Source: Glossina fuscipes (taxonomy: Eukaryota; Arthropoda; Insecta; Diptera; Glossinidae). Taken from it: 64,000 nucleotides of DNA. The DNA lies in NCBI RefSeq assembly GCF_014805625.2, contig NW_023998433.1, positions 3,423,647-3,487,646 on the forward strand. The letters run 5' to 3'. How positions within the stretch are numbered: the first letter of the stretch is position 1; every line of letters starts with the position of its first letter. The notes beneath the pieces are model-generated. The model did not search any database and was not told the DNA's origin. It was given only the letters and a program-made list of their open reading frames with translations. Shown here one piece after another: positions 11,834-22,252 of the stretch. Made by a program: the position numbers and the translations under genes.

Positions 11834-12233
11834 AAAAAAAAACCAAAAATTATAAATGCGCAGCGGTTGCGAAATCACGATTCACCCATCTATGCTGACA
11901 AAATTGAAGTCTAGAATGAAATTATAGATATGTCATAAGTTTGGGAAGAAATATTAGTTCAGTGGCGATAGAGTTATTATTAGAGGAGTTGAATACCGAA
12001 ACCTTGTCTAAATCAAAGAAGAATGTTAATTATCATGATAACCAAGAGCCAGAAGGCGATTGGTTATTGGGGAGTTCGTGTGAAATGTTTTGAGCTAAGA
12101 TGATTTCAATCTTATATTGTACCTTCCCGTTAGTCATCTTGATATTGTATCTTCATTTTATATATTCTTCTTCTTATAAATCTTTACTCGGTTTATGTAT
12201 ATAATTCTCTAATGTATATATATATATATGTAT

Positions 12234-12601
12234 TGTGAGGGCCTTTGCGGCCCATTCTCTAGTGCTGGGGTAGCTCAGCGGCCCAGGAAACACAAGAAAT
12301 TTGTATTGACAGCCGTTATTAGGGTTCTTTATTTCTATTATTTATTTCACTATTCATTATCCGCGGTCACAACCGACTTCTTAAACATCACTCACTAACT
12401 TCTCCTACATGACTAACTCAATTATTCTACCCTACCCTATTCTTAATCTATTCTTATTTCCTAACCTATTCTCTACATTATGCTCTAGCTTACTCTCTAA
12501 CTTAATCCCTAACTTATTCTCTATCTTAGATTAGCACTCTCACCCCACCAGAGACGGAGAAACTGTGAGGCTAAAACGAGGGACGACTTTGGCTCCCCAC
12601 A
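12234..12601 (-). mobile_element. Solo-LTR-like unit, 368 bp
   Basis: The unit starts TGTGAGGGCC and ends GGCTCCCCACA, giving TG..CA ends with imperfect terminal inversion. On the minus strand AATAAA signals lie in the second half, as expected for an LTR read in that direction. The flanks are TA-rich (GTAT versus ATAT), so a target duplication is only approximate. The arms GGGCC-tttgc-GGCCC at the left end form a small hairpin. No PBS or polypurine tract is next to it, so it would be a solo LTR. The LTR nature is inferred from structure alone. Confidence 0.45.
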
Positions 12602-12607
12602 ATATAT

Positions 12608-13016
12608 TGTTACGAAAATCACAAATTCAGTTAACATCAGCTAAGTAATTTTCGTAATAATAAATTCCCTAAAGAAGGAAAAACCAAATGAGCATTCGCA
12701 GGCGCCTCATCAAGCTGCAGGCCGATGAAAACGATTAGAGAAAAAACCAGGCTGGGATTAGACCATAACCATAAATTTAGGTATAGTAAGATGCTTGTAA
12801 AATTGTATATAAATAGACTATTTGTGAAAAGTAGAGTTAGTCTGGCAAGAACGTAGAAGTGAGAGTATGGCCAAAAATAAATTGTAAATAAATATTCCTA
12901 CTGTTGTGAAAGACAAAGTAGTAAAATAAAAGAACTTTGAAGTGTATTTCTCTTGATCAAAATATCCACGATCTAGGGATACGGACTGTATCATAGCAAA
13001 AGCGAATTTCATAACA
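12608..13016 (+). mobile_element. Solo LTR, 409 bp, with ATAT target duplication
   Basis: The ends TGTTACGAAA and TTTCATAACA form an imperfect inverted repeat with TG..CA termini. ATAT directly precedes (12604-12607) and follows (13017-13020), consistent with a 4-bp Gypsy-type target duplication, although the surroundings are TA-rich. Inside, a TATA box (TATATAAATAG, about 12808) is followed some 115 nt later by AATAAA (about 12925), the normal order of U3, R and U5. No coding sequence remains. It sits six bases from the preceding LTR-like unit, suggesting nested insertion into the same TA-rich target. Confidence 0.6.
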
Positions 13017-13495
13017 ATATATATTCCAAGTGATTTGCCAGCCTGTCGGATTTTTTTTGCAAATCGACCAGAAACCGAAGGGGTTATGACATTCGAGACC
13101 ATTTCAGCTAATAATTAGTAGTTGATCGACAACGCCGATCATGACAGATAGTTATAGTGAAAATGGCAACAGCGTGTTCTCTTTCTCTCTACTGGTAGCC
13201 CCCGTGCTGGAAGATTGTGAAGTAGAATATTTGGAAAGATCCGCATGGCTTTAAATCCGTGCAGAGCCACTCTAGTAGGGAATGATAAGAAATAGGGAAG
13301 CGAGGATACAACGCGTGACTGTAGGGCAAGCGATCTAGTCAGGCATAGAGTAAAGCCTAGAGTAAAGTCTAAGGTACACTCATTGCTGATAGGTAGTTTT
13401 ACGTTGATGTGCCTAGGAAAACATATCATAAATTTTTTGTGGTGTCAAACCGGTAATTATTAAATAAAGACTGTGGCTCTAAGCGGTTATTATAA

Positions 13496-13539
13496 CGCCA
13501 TTTGCGTTTCTCTTTTTTTCATATTTTTCGCAAATGGCG
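13496..13539. repeat. Perfect 11-bp inverted repeat
   Basis: CGCCATTTGCG (13496-13506) and CGCAAATGGCG (13529-13539) are exact reverse complements separated by a 22-nt T-rich loop. An AATAAA word lies about 30 nt upstream. The surrounding 13080-13540 block could be another LTR remnant: purine-rich GAAACCGAAGGGG at about 13068-13080, and TGGCGAGAGTC at 13535. Its ends do not form convincing TG..CA termini. Confidence 0.5.
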
Positions 13540-14630
13540 AGAGTCAGAACAGGCTGTCGACAATAGAATAAACAATTGAATCTCTGGGTAGCCCAGCGAT
13601 CTAAGCGCAGCAATCAGTTAGTCTTTATAGAATGTTTGTCTTTCTATTAAATATATAAAATATTGTTCATTTACTCTTTACACCTTTTCCTTCATTTGTT
13701 TATTTAACCTTTTTTACGTTATCGAATTTAACTTTAAGCATAAAACATACTTTCATATTAATTGAATTAATATATTTAATTATCCCACCAGCAATAAGTA
13801 AATCATGCCGTTACATACTCACACACAAATTTGTAATGCAACAACTACATATACAAACGGATTATACACGACCTCAGAAAACAAATTATACATTTAAAAG
13901 CTTACGGCCACACCATTTTGTGATTATTTTCAATTTTAATATATCTCTGGGTGTACGTACAACGTATATAACAATATATAATAAACATATATATATATAT
14001 ATATAGATTTATATCTATATATAGATTTATATATAGATATTCGTACTTGTGAGTAGATACGTAACAACGAACTATACGCTACACTACAAGTAAGTGAAGC
14101 AAAAAAACTTACACAAAAGCACGCATATATATATATATATACACAAAGGCGAATTATATACGCATCGAAACCTTTAATAACATATTTTGCTTGCTTGTTA
14201 TTGCTGTTTCATTTAATACAAATGAAGCAAAATACAATTTAAATGCATTAAATATTCTTCATAATCTAAACAATATAAACACATACATATGACGAACCAT
14301 TATATTATAAAATATTAAAGCACAGAAAGAATAAATAAATAGAATTAAAGTGACAAAAACTTTTGCGGGACAATTGATGCCGTCCCCTGCCTGTCTCGTT
14401 TCGTATATTTTTATATATATATTTTGAATATACTTCAAAAAATATTAAACCTTTAGAAAAAACTCAAAAATGCACTTTATTCATTCACTAAGGTTAACTC
14501 ACTTTATGCTTATTGTATTTATTATAACCTTCAAATGGTATAATGATGAGAACGTTATTATAATATTGAAAATTTATTGAGAACAACAGGATATTAGTCA
14601 GAGTGAGATATTAGGAAAGAGGAAGAGAAA

Positions 14631-14631
<1 letters not shown>
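13540..14631. other. AT-rich non-coding stretch with TA microsatellites
   Basis: Contains TA repeats near 13987-14005 and 14128-14142 and ATAGATTTATATATAGAT-type simple sequence around 14005-14040. No gene or recognisable element. Confidence 0.5.

Positions 14632-14665
<34 letters not shown>
14632..14665. repeat. (TTA)n microsatellite
   Basis: About eleven uninterrupted TTA units, 7 nt before the 78-bp tandem duplication. Confidence 0.9.
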
Positions 14666-14666
<1 letters not shown>

Positions 14667-14672
14667 AAAATA

Positions 14673-14828
14673 ACGATTTTATGCTTTAAACATTGGCCGC
14701 TTTGTTCTAATGCGTCCTGTCTTGACATTTAAGTCTCCTCTAGTACGCAAACGATTTTATGCTTTGAGCATTGGCCGCTTTGTTCCAATGCTTCCTGTCT
14801 TGACGTTTAAGGCTCCTCTTGTACGCAA
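14673..14828. repeat. Tandem duplication, two 78-bp units
   Basis: Units 14673-14750 and 14751-14828 begin ACGATTTTATGCTTT and end GTACGCAA and differ at seven positions. The length is a multiple of three, and each unit is open in one plus frame, but stops flank the pair closely. Unit 2 contains GCATTGG ... CCAATGC, a 7-bp inverted repeat that is imperfect in unit 1. I do not recognise the sequence. Confidence 0.85.
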
Positions 14829-15649
14829 ACATACAGTATAATGTAGAATATATTCTTTTGTATACACTTCATATACATATACAATATTTTGCTGACTTTT
14901 AATCTAAATTAAACTGCTTGCCTTTGTTTCTAAATGTATTAATCGTGTTTGGTTGCATTATTTATGCGTTATATATGTATGAATAAGTGTATTTGAATAC
15001 CAAAGTATTTATTTTTCCTTTTCTTCGTGTGTTACTATGTGTGTCCGTGTGCATTGTGTACTGTTTATGTTATTAATTCTTTGGCCAAGACATTTCAGTT
15101 TACCAATGAGTAATGTAGTAAGTATACGTAAGAGTATGTGTGCGTACGCAATATGACTCATGTGTTTACATGTTTATAAAAGAAGAGTTCATAAATTGCT
15201 TTGTTAAATTAATATTGTTGAAATACTTATTGAAAATCCTTAATAACAAATTGTAAGTTATACAGGCATTCAAAGCCAGACAAAGAGATGTAACATTGAC
15301 AAGCACATTGATGATAAGTAATACTACCAGTAATGCCAGCTGTTTGTAGAAAAGCTTAATTTTAAAAGCATGGTTAATGTAGTGTTATAATTTATGTGCC
15401 AGAATTGGAGCGAAGAAATACTATGATTAAAGTGTCTGGATAGAATATTCAGTCACTTACGAAGCTGTAAGCTAGCGACAAAAGCCAACTTTCATCACTT
15501 TCGAGTATGCTCCTAACACCGCGAAACAATGGATGCCTTGAGAAGCCATTATCTTTTTGTTATATATGTGTATCACCGTCTATTTAATCAAAACGCTAAG
15601 TCATGCTTAGAAAAACATCTATGTTCCCAAACTTTCATAATACGAATAA

Positions 15650-15766
15650 TATTTATTTACGGCAATTAGAGAGGTTGGTGATAAAGGCAATAGCAGAGCT
15701 GAACAGGCAAAGATGCGGCAAGAAAAGGCGTATCATCAAAGTGATACTGACGAGGACGGGTACTGA
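15650..15766 (+). pseudogene. Unidentified exon-like ORF
   Basis: An open frame of 38 codons ends at TGA 15764-15766. From 15668 the composition looks like protein: hydrophilic and charged, including QAKMRQEKAYHQSDTDED near the end. The T-rich sequence TTATTTACGGCAATTAG at 15653-15669 could be a splice acceptor, which would make this the last coding exon of a spliced gene. No donor or neighbouring exon was found. I do not recognise the protein. Chance or a relic of a transposon protein are real alternatives. Confidence 0.25.
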
Positions 15767-18700
15767 GATGACCGGATTAATGGTTGACGGAAGATAAAAG
15801 CGGACGCATATTTTAATTTTGCAAGAGGAATGTAAACATAATGTTATTATTCCGCAAAACTCCGTTGGCGAAAATTATTCGAAAATTAAGAAATAGAAAG
15901 AGCAAAGCACAGTTTTGTTATAATTCAAATGAACACCTCTCATATTCACCGCTTCACCCCTTCCATCAATCGCATCACACTATAACACATTTTCAGACTG
16001 TAAAAAGTATTTACTGTGAAGTGAAAGTGAAAATTGTTGGTCATTCAATGTTTGGACCTTACCAAACGATGGTAAATAGAACACAATGAATAGAGTAGAT
16101 AAAGATTGATATATAAAAAATATTGCTTAATCATGTCTTTAGTTTGTTATTTCTTTTCTTTGGCGTAATTTAATTAGTGGTTTCTGAGAACCGTAACGGT
16201 ATCAATCTAAAAAAAGCTGCAAAAGGAACTAGAAAAAGAGAGAAGAGCAAAAAGCGTTATAAACACGAATAAAACATTTAATAAGGTGCACGTTACTTAA
16301 TATGAGATTACACATACGTTTCATTATCTGTTCCAATTAAATGAAAGATATCGCTTTTTTTGCTACGTTTTCATTTTATACGCAAACAGCAACAGAACAC
16401 TGTTGCAAATAATATAATGGCAACTAAGCATGCACGCTTAAGCATAACAGTATATGTGTGCAACAATGTAATACAGAAAAAATAAAATGAAATGATAATC
16501 GGGCATATTCAGATACATAGGTGTAGATAGGGATCCATGCTACTTTTTAAAAAAGCAATTGGAGGCGGGAGAAGTAAATGTTTCATGCTACTTAACATTT
16601 ATATTCGCAAATTGCGCATATATCAAAATGTAATCGTTACTAAAACATATGCAACAGACGTGAGTGTACAACGATAACATAAAACACTAGCAAAAGATTT
16701 CCTTACAATATATACATATTTAAAATACTTATATATATTTACTCGTACATATATATATATATATACATATATACGCCAAAAAAGGGATATACAAAAGCGT
16801 AAAAAAAGAACACGAACTAGTCTAGACTTTATTTGAGATATACAAGAAGGAAGAAATATGAAAAAAAGAGAACCAGAGAAGAAGAGAAACAATATTCGAA
16901 AATTTTTTACTCTTTTTAGTTTTTATTATTATTAAAATGTTTGAAAAGCAACATTTTCGTTTAAATTTTATGTAGTTTCATAAAATTTAACTCATCATTA
17001 AAACCAAATTTATTCTGGACTTCTCTTTTATATATGCGCAGCTGTACAGATGTTCATGGCAGACATTTATGCCATAACATAAAACTAAACGTATGATGAC
17101 TTAATGAACCCTCCAGTCTTACTTCTTCTTCAACGTTTCTGCACTTTCGCAAATTGCACATATGATGCCGATATATAAGCTATTAACAGATGTGAATACA
17201 ACAGAGGCAAATAAATGCATAAATTTTTAAATACGATTCAGATATGAAACTTTGAGATTTACTGAACCATAAAAAAATGTATAAAGTTATCTATCTTTGC
17301 CTTTTTCACTTTCTGTTTTTCTATCTCTCTCGCTCTTTCTATTTTTCTCAATCTTTACCACTTATCTTCGCAAATGATACTCTGACAATTTCCATCATCC
17401 ATAGAATATGGATTTCTTTTCGTAAGTCTTTACAAACATGTGCACGACAAATAAGTGCAAATGTGTGCAAAAATACACCTTTTTATGCACTCATTCGTCA
17501 TATTGGGAAAGTATATAAATTGCTACGGTAATATAATCATATTTAGTAAATGAATGCAAAACGAAATGGATAAGTAATGTATTATCACATGCGTACATAA
17601 AAACGTAAGCGTAGATAAGGCGTTTCTAATCGCATATATTTATTAAAGATGATCATACATACGATTTTACGACTTTAAACAAGCAACAAAAGCAGTTACA
17701 GGCGTTTTATTGACTCAGTTAAGAAGAGATTCAATTAATCCCTCTGTCATTCGCCCGTTTTACTAATCTCTCTAAATACATCTTCCTCCTTGTTTCCTTT
17801 TCCGCCGCAAATTTGGATAAACAACAAGCATTCTATAGACTTTTAATCTTAATCGCTTAAGCAGTGCTAAGCTCCTCAAACGATTAATTTCGCTTTTATT
17901 TTAATTTCTTTTCTTTTTCTCTATCTCTGTCACTGTTTCTCTTTCTTTTTGTCCTTCTCTCGACCTCTCTCTTGGCCTTCCCTTTTTTTTGTTTCCTAAT
18001 ACAACATCACCTAAATCAAGCTATCAACCAATCCAATAAACAAACTTTCGTAAGTATGAAACTTTTCAATTCATATGTTATTTTAGCTTTTATTCCCTTT
18101 TATTAGATAGTTAACTTTAAATATTGTTTTGATTTCTTTCCAAAAAATTCTCCTTACGCTTTTATATGTGTTTGTAACATATGCTTATATTAGTGATGAT
18201 TTATGTTATATAGGAAGATGAAGAAACTAAAACTTAGACTACAATTCACCTGTAAATCTCAATATTAAAGAAACTAACAAAAAAATGAAATAAGTCACGT
18301 GTATTAGGTGGATTTAAAAATCAGCCAAAACTGACGTAACATCAATTTTTTACTAAGCAAAACTATATATATATATGTGTTCATTCATCTGGTAAATGCT
18401 TCAACAATGGTCTCATATACAGATTATCTCTGTTCCATAAAGAATTCCTCTTTGTTATATCAGACCAACAACAAGGTGCGATTGTATTAATTTGATCGTA
18501 ACTTTTGTAACGTTTATAACATTTACAACGGGAAAAACATCTTAGATAATATAAACACTACTAAGCCGAGCAATAAAAATAGCTTCAGTTACTCCCAAGT
18601 CCCATCTTGGCAGACAAAAAAACACTTCAATGAAATTCAAGTCAGTGAAGTTCGATGCTCTACAAATTAATCATTGTATATATGCTTACTAGGCACAAAT

Positions 18701-19058
18701 CTCTCATCGAACAAATTTTCATGTCATTGTCAGTTGAGAACTAACATTCAAAAATGAGCTATATTAAATCAGGAACCACAAATAAGAAAAAACAAATTTG
18801 TATCGAAATATTATTTAGGCATAAGTGTAAAAATGTGCGTCTGTAACAATATAATAAAACCGACTACTATTTAATAAAACATTCCCTATGGAAAGCAACA
18901 AATTTGATGTTGGGTATCTAAGATTCATTGCAAAGCGGACTTGGCTTTCTCACTTTGCTTATTCTGCTGCTAGTCCGCTTTTTTTCTTTTATCCCTTTCA
19001 AGTAGGCGGGCAATATTTAATGTTATCTAATGGAAAAACTTTGTCATTTGTATTTGCA
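15767..19058. other. Long AT-rich non-coding stretch
   Basis: No supported gene. Notable are an AT run at about 16748-16766 and long pyrimidine tracts at 17290-17350 and 17895-17993. The appearance fits intron or intergenic DNA. Confidence 0.5.
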
Positions 19059-19084
19059 CATGCATGCATGCATGCATGCATGCA
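19059..19084. repeat. (ATGC)n microsatellite
   Basis: About six ATGC units. The unit is self-complementary, so overlapping ORFs appear on both strands (repeated Met-His-Ala-Cys) and are not genes. Confidence 0.9.
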
Positions 19085-21798
19085 CGCACTTTCTTAGATA
19101 TATTCATGCTTACATGCTTTGACACGTGCGTATGTGTACTTGGGAATGAAGAGACTTTTTTTATGTATAAACAGTTTGTAACTACTATTACGGTTGCTTT
19201 TTTATCTTTTTTTTTATTTTGTCTTTTAAGTTTTTCTAAAAATTTTTTAACTTTATTCTCTAGTAACGTTCTTTGGTTTTCTTTCCCAGCCGAAACTCTC
19301 AGCGCAATATTTTGCAAAGTAACTATTTACAAGTATTGAAAATGTATTTTGTGAAAGAGCTTAAAGAAGATAGAGGATAATGAAAACAAAAAGCATAAAA
19401 CTTTTTGTGTAGAAATCTTTTTTGGCAATTGCTTTTCCTTCTTCTTTTCGTTTTTTTCTTTTTTTTTTTTTTTTTGTTTCTTTATAAGACTTCCTACATA
19501 GAGTAGAGAATGTAGGTTACATTTGCTATAAAGTTTGCGACTCATTAAAATTAGATGATAAAGTTACCAAAAAACAAGAGAAGGTTTATTGATGATGATC
19601 AGCCAGAGACCAACTTTGCTTTACTTCTTCTGTCATCTTATTCCTCATTTGTTTTGCTTACTTTCGTATCTATTAATAAATGGTAACTATAATGGTAAAT
19701 CTCCGCTTGACAAATACACATCGCAGATATCATAAAGTTGCAGATCTATGTTTCAATCAGTACAAGATAACCGTTTTCGTTTGTTCGTTGTCTTCGAAAG
19801 TTGACATTGAAATAAAGGAAACATTAGCTGATAATAGCTTATGAAAAGTTTACATCTGAAAAGGTCTGAAAAGGTAAGCCCTTCTTTATGCTTAATTTTT
19901 CTTTATTTTCGATTTTCAATTAAAACACTCCAAAAACTTTGCCTGCTTTACTTTTTTTTTATACAAACATCAGCTCTCTAATCATTTTCATTGATTTATG
20001 TTTCTCCTAACCTTTGGGGTGTCTCGTGTTTTTATTCTTCATCTCCTCCCAAGTATCTTTCTGTTATTACTCAATCAGCTGGATTTGTTCGACTATCGTA
20101 ACTGTTTCCTATTTGTTTGATATTAACGTTGTCCTCATCACTATCTCCGAAGTAGGTAATTGCTGAATTCGGTCTAATTGCTTGTTCACTGACTTTCAGA
20201 GGCTTTTATGAATTTCCTCGGTGTGCTCTAAAGCATTTTTGTATATATTTATTTTTCCCCTTTTGTCATCTTTCTCTCTGTTTTTTTTCATCTACTTCGT
20301 GAAACATTCGAAGTGATTTATATATAAAACTGTTTCCTTCTTTCTAAAATGTAAGTGCATACATATATGTGTGTATAAGCGCACAGTGCCCGCTTTTCAG
20401 CCTCTTTTAAAGACATTTTCATGTCAACACTTTACCAATCATTATTGTGATAAAAGATTTCTCAGATCGTACTTAGGTTTTCTTTGTCATTCTTTTCTTT
20501 GCAGACTATTGTACGCCATTCTTATGCATTTCAAAAACAAAATCAACTGAATGTTAATGCAAAAGTGTTTGCACGTAATAAGTTTTTTTTCCCCGTTTAA
20601 GCACAAAGCTAACGGAAATCATCTGAAACTACTGAAAAACGAATTTGAAATGAAATGAATTTTCAAAGTAAAAGTAAACTAATATTAAAAAAAGAGATAT
20701 CAGAATAAATATTGTAGTATAGTAACTCTTAAATTCGATCTTAGTAAAACTTTTAAATATTTTTAAATATTCTTTCCTTTTTTATTTATCCTTATATATT
20801 TTCTGATAAGCTCTTAACACTCCATAAGTTTTGTTAAAATAGCTTCAAATTAATTTTATATATATATACATATATATACATGTATATACGCGACAGGGAC
20901 TCAAACAGTCTAAAAAGCTTTTAAAGTTTGCGTTACACTTAAACACTTAAACAATTCCACCCATAGGTTTCTTGAGAAAAATCTTCAAAATACCGCAACG
21001 TCATTGAATTATTTATTAAATTCACTTGACTGTAAGTAGTACATGTGGAAATAAGAATAATTTTAATATAGAGCTAACATAATCTCTCGAATTAAGTAAA
21101 CAACCCGTCAAAGGTTGAGAGGCGAGTATTAATTCACTAGGTACATTTCAATGTGTCCAAGGCTAGAGAGCGTATAACGTAGAACAACATTTTATACTGT
21201 CATTTAACATTCACTAAACATAAACAAAAAAGCACTTAAACATATGTTGAGGTGCCGAGGTGAATTGAATGAGAACGTAAGGTATGTCCGTTCAATGCCA
21301 AAACCAAAAAAAAGGCCAAAGTGACCAACCAACCTGAATCATTTGTTGAGAAGAACGATGGTAGGTGTGAATGTAATTGTCTGTTCTCTCTTTTTTCATT
21401 CTCTACTGTCCGTTTTTTTTATTTTAATCGAAATTTCAATTATGCATAATTACATACATGGACGAAAAGTGAGCCCACAATTCTAACAACAATAATAAAA
21501 AAAGCGCCGGAACGAACCACAGCAACGCAATAATAAACACATACACACAAACGCACAGTAAGTTTAGCTTTTATGGTTAAAAGCGTTGTTACGAAATTTT
21601 GCGTATACGACTTAGAGTAACTTAGTTACCGTTTGTATAGATATATAAAGCTTTGTGCTTGAGCAAGCACACAGAATGAGCTGAGTTTTTTTTTTTGTAG
21701 AAAACAAACTTTTAAATATAATACACGTGCGCAATTTCCTGAACATTTTGTAACTGTTGCCGTTTTCGCCTAAACAAGTAAACTTAGCAGCATTAAAC

Positions 21799-21837
<39 letters not shown>

Positions 21838-22252
21838 CTATATATATATATATATGTATAAAACAGGAGTATTGGATATGTTCTGCATTAAGTTTAAAGT
21901 TATGTAATTGTTATTATATGGTATCGTTTTTGTAGAATAACTTAGCAAACATGAATGTACTTTCCAGGTACGCGTGTATCTATTATGTTATGCCTAACCA
22001 GATAAAGAATTTTTTACACTTTATGGCTTTTTTGTCTTTTTTTTCAATTGTTTTCTTTTTCCTTTCCAAAGGTTTTGTTCAATATTTTCATATTTTTTGT
22101 ACATATGTACGTTTTTTAATCCTTAAAGTGCCCCAAACTCTAAATGTGAATGTTAAACCTAATTGTTGTTGGTATTTAAAATTACATTTGTCAACATGCA
22201 AAAGTATTGTTAGATGTGTTTGCGTGCATTATTTTGCCTGCGTGTAAAATCT
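19085..22252. other. AT-rich non-coding stretch with a compound TA/TG microsatellite
   Basis: T-rich sequence with a long T-run near 19449-19475, a TATATA/CATATA patch near 20856-20885, and a compound microsatellite at 21798-21859 made of (TA)n, (TG)n and (TA)n. ORFs here are low-complexity (Phe-rich or Lys-rich) and unsupported. Confidence 0.5.

Noticed and set aside
11990..12220. Frame with a hydrophobic run (ISILYCTFPLVILILYLHFI) before the LTR-like unit, as at the end of an envelope gene of an insect retroelement
   Set aside because: An in-frame stop precedes it, composition alone explains it, no polypurine tract follows, and it lies beside an assembly gap.
13139..13429. 96-codon ORF on the minus strand
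   Set aside because: No domain. It lies within the LTR-type debris, and protein-like composition is lacking.
13080..13540. A third LTR, with a purine tract at 13068-13080 and a primer-site-like TGGCGAGAGTC at 13535
   Set aside because: A polypurine tract and a PBS on these sides would belong to opposite LTRs of an element. The ends are not TG..CA, and the PBS word is one arm of the perfect inverted repeat.
13577..13615. tRNA-like A-box words (GGTAGCCCAGCGATCTAAGCGC; also GGGTAGCTCAGCGG near 12272), suggesting a tRNA gene or tRNA-derived SINE
   Set aside because: No B box (GGTTCGAANCC) at the right distance and no cloverleaf can be formed. The second lies inside the LTR-like unit.
19027..19339. 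Overlapping ORFs on both strands with repeated Met-His-Ala-Cys
   Set aside because: Translation of the self-complementary ATGC microsatellite plus T-rich flank.
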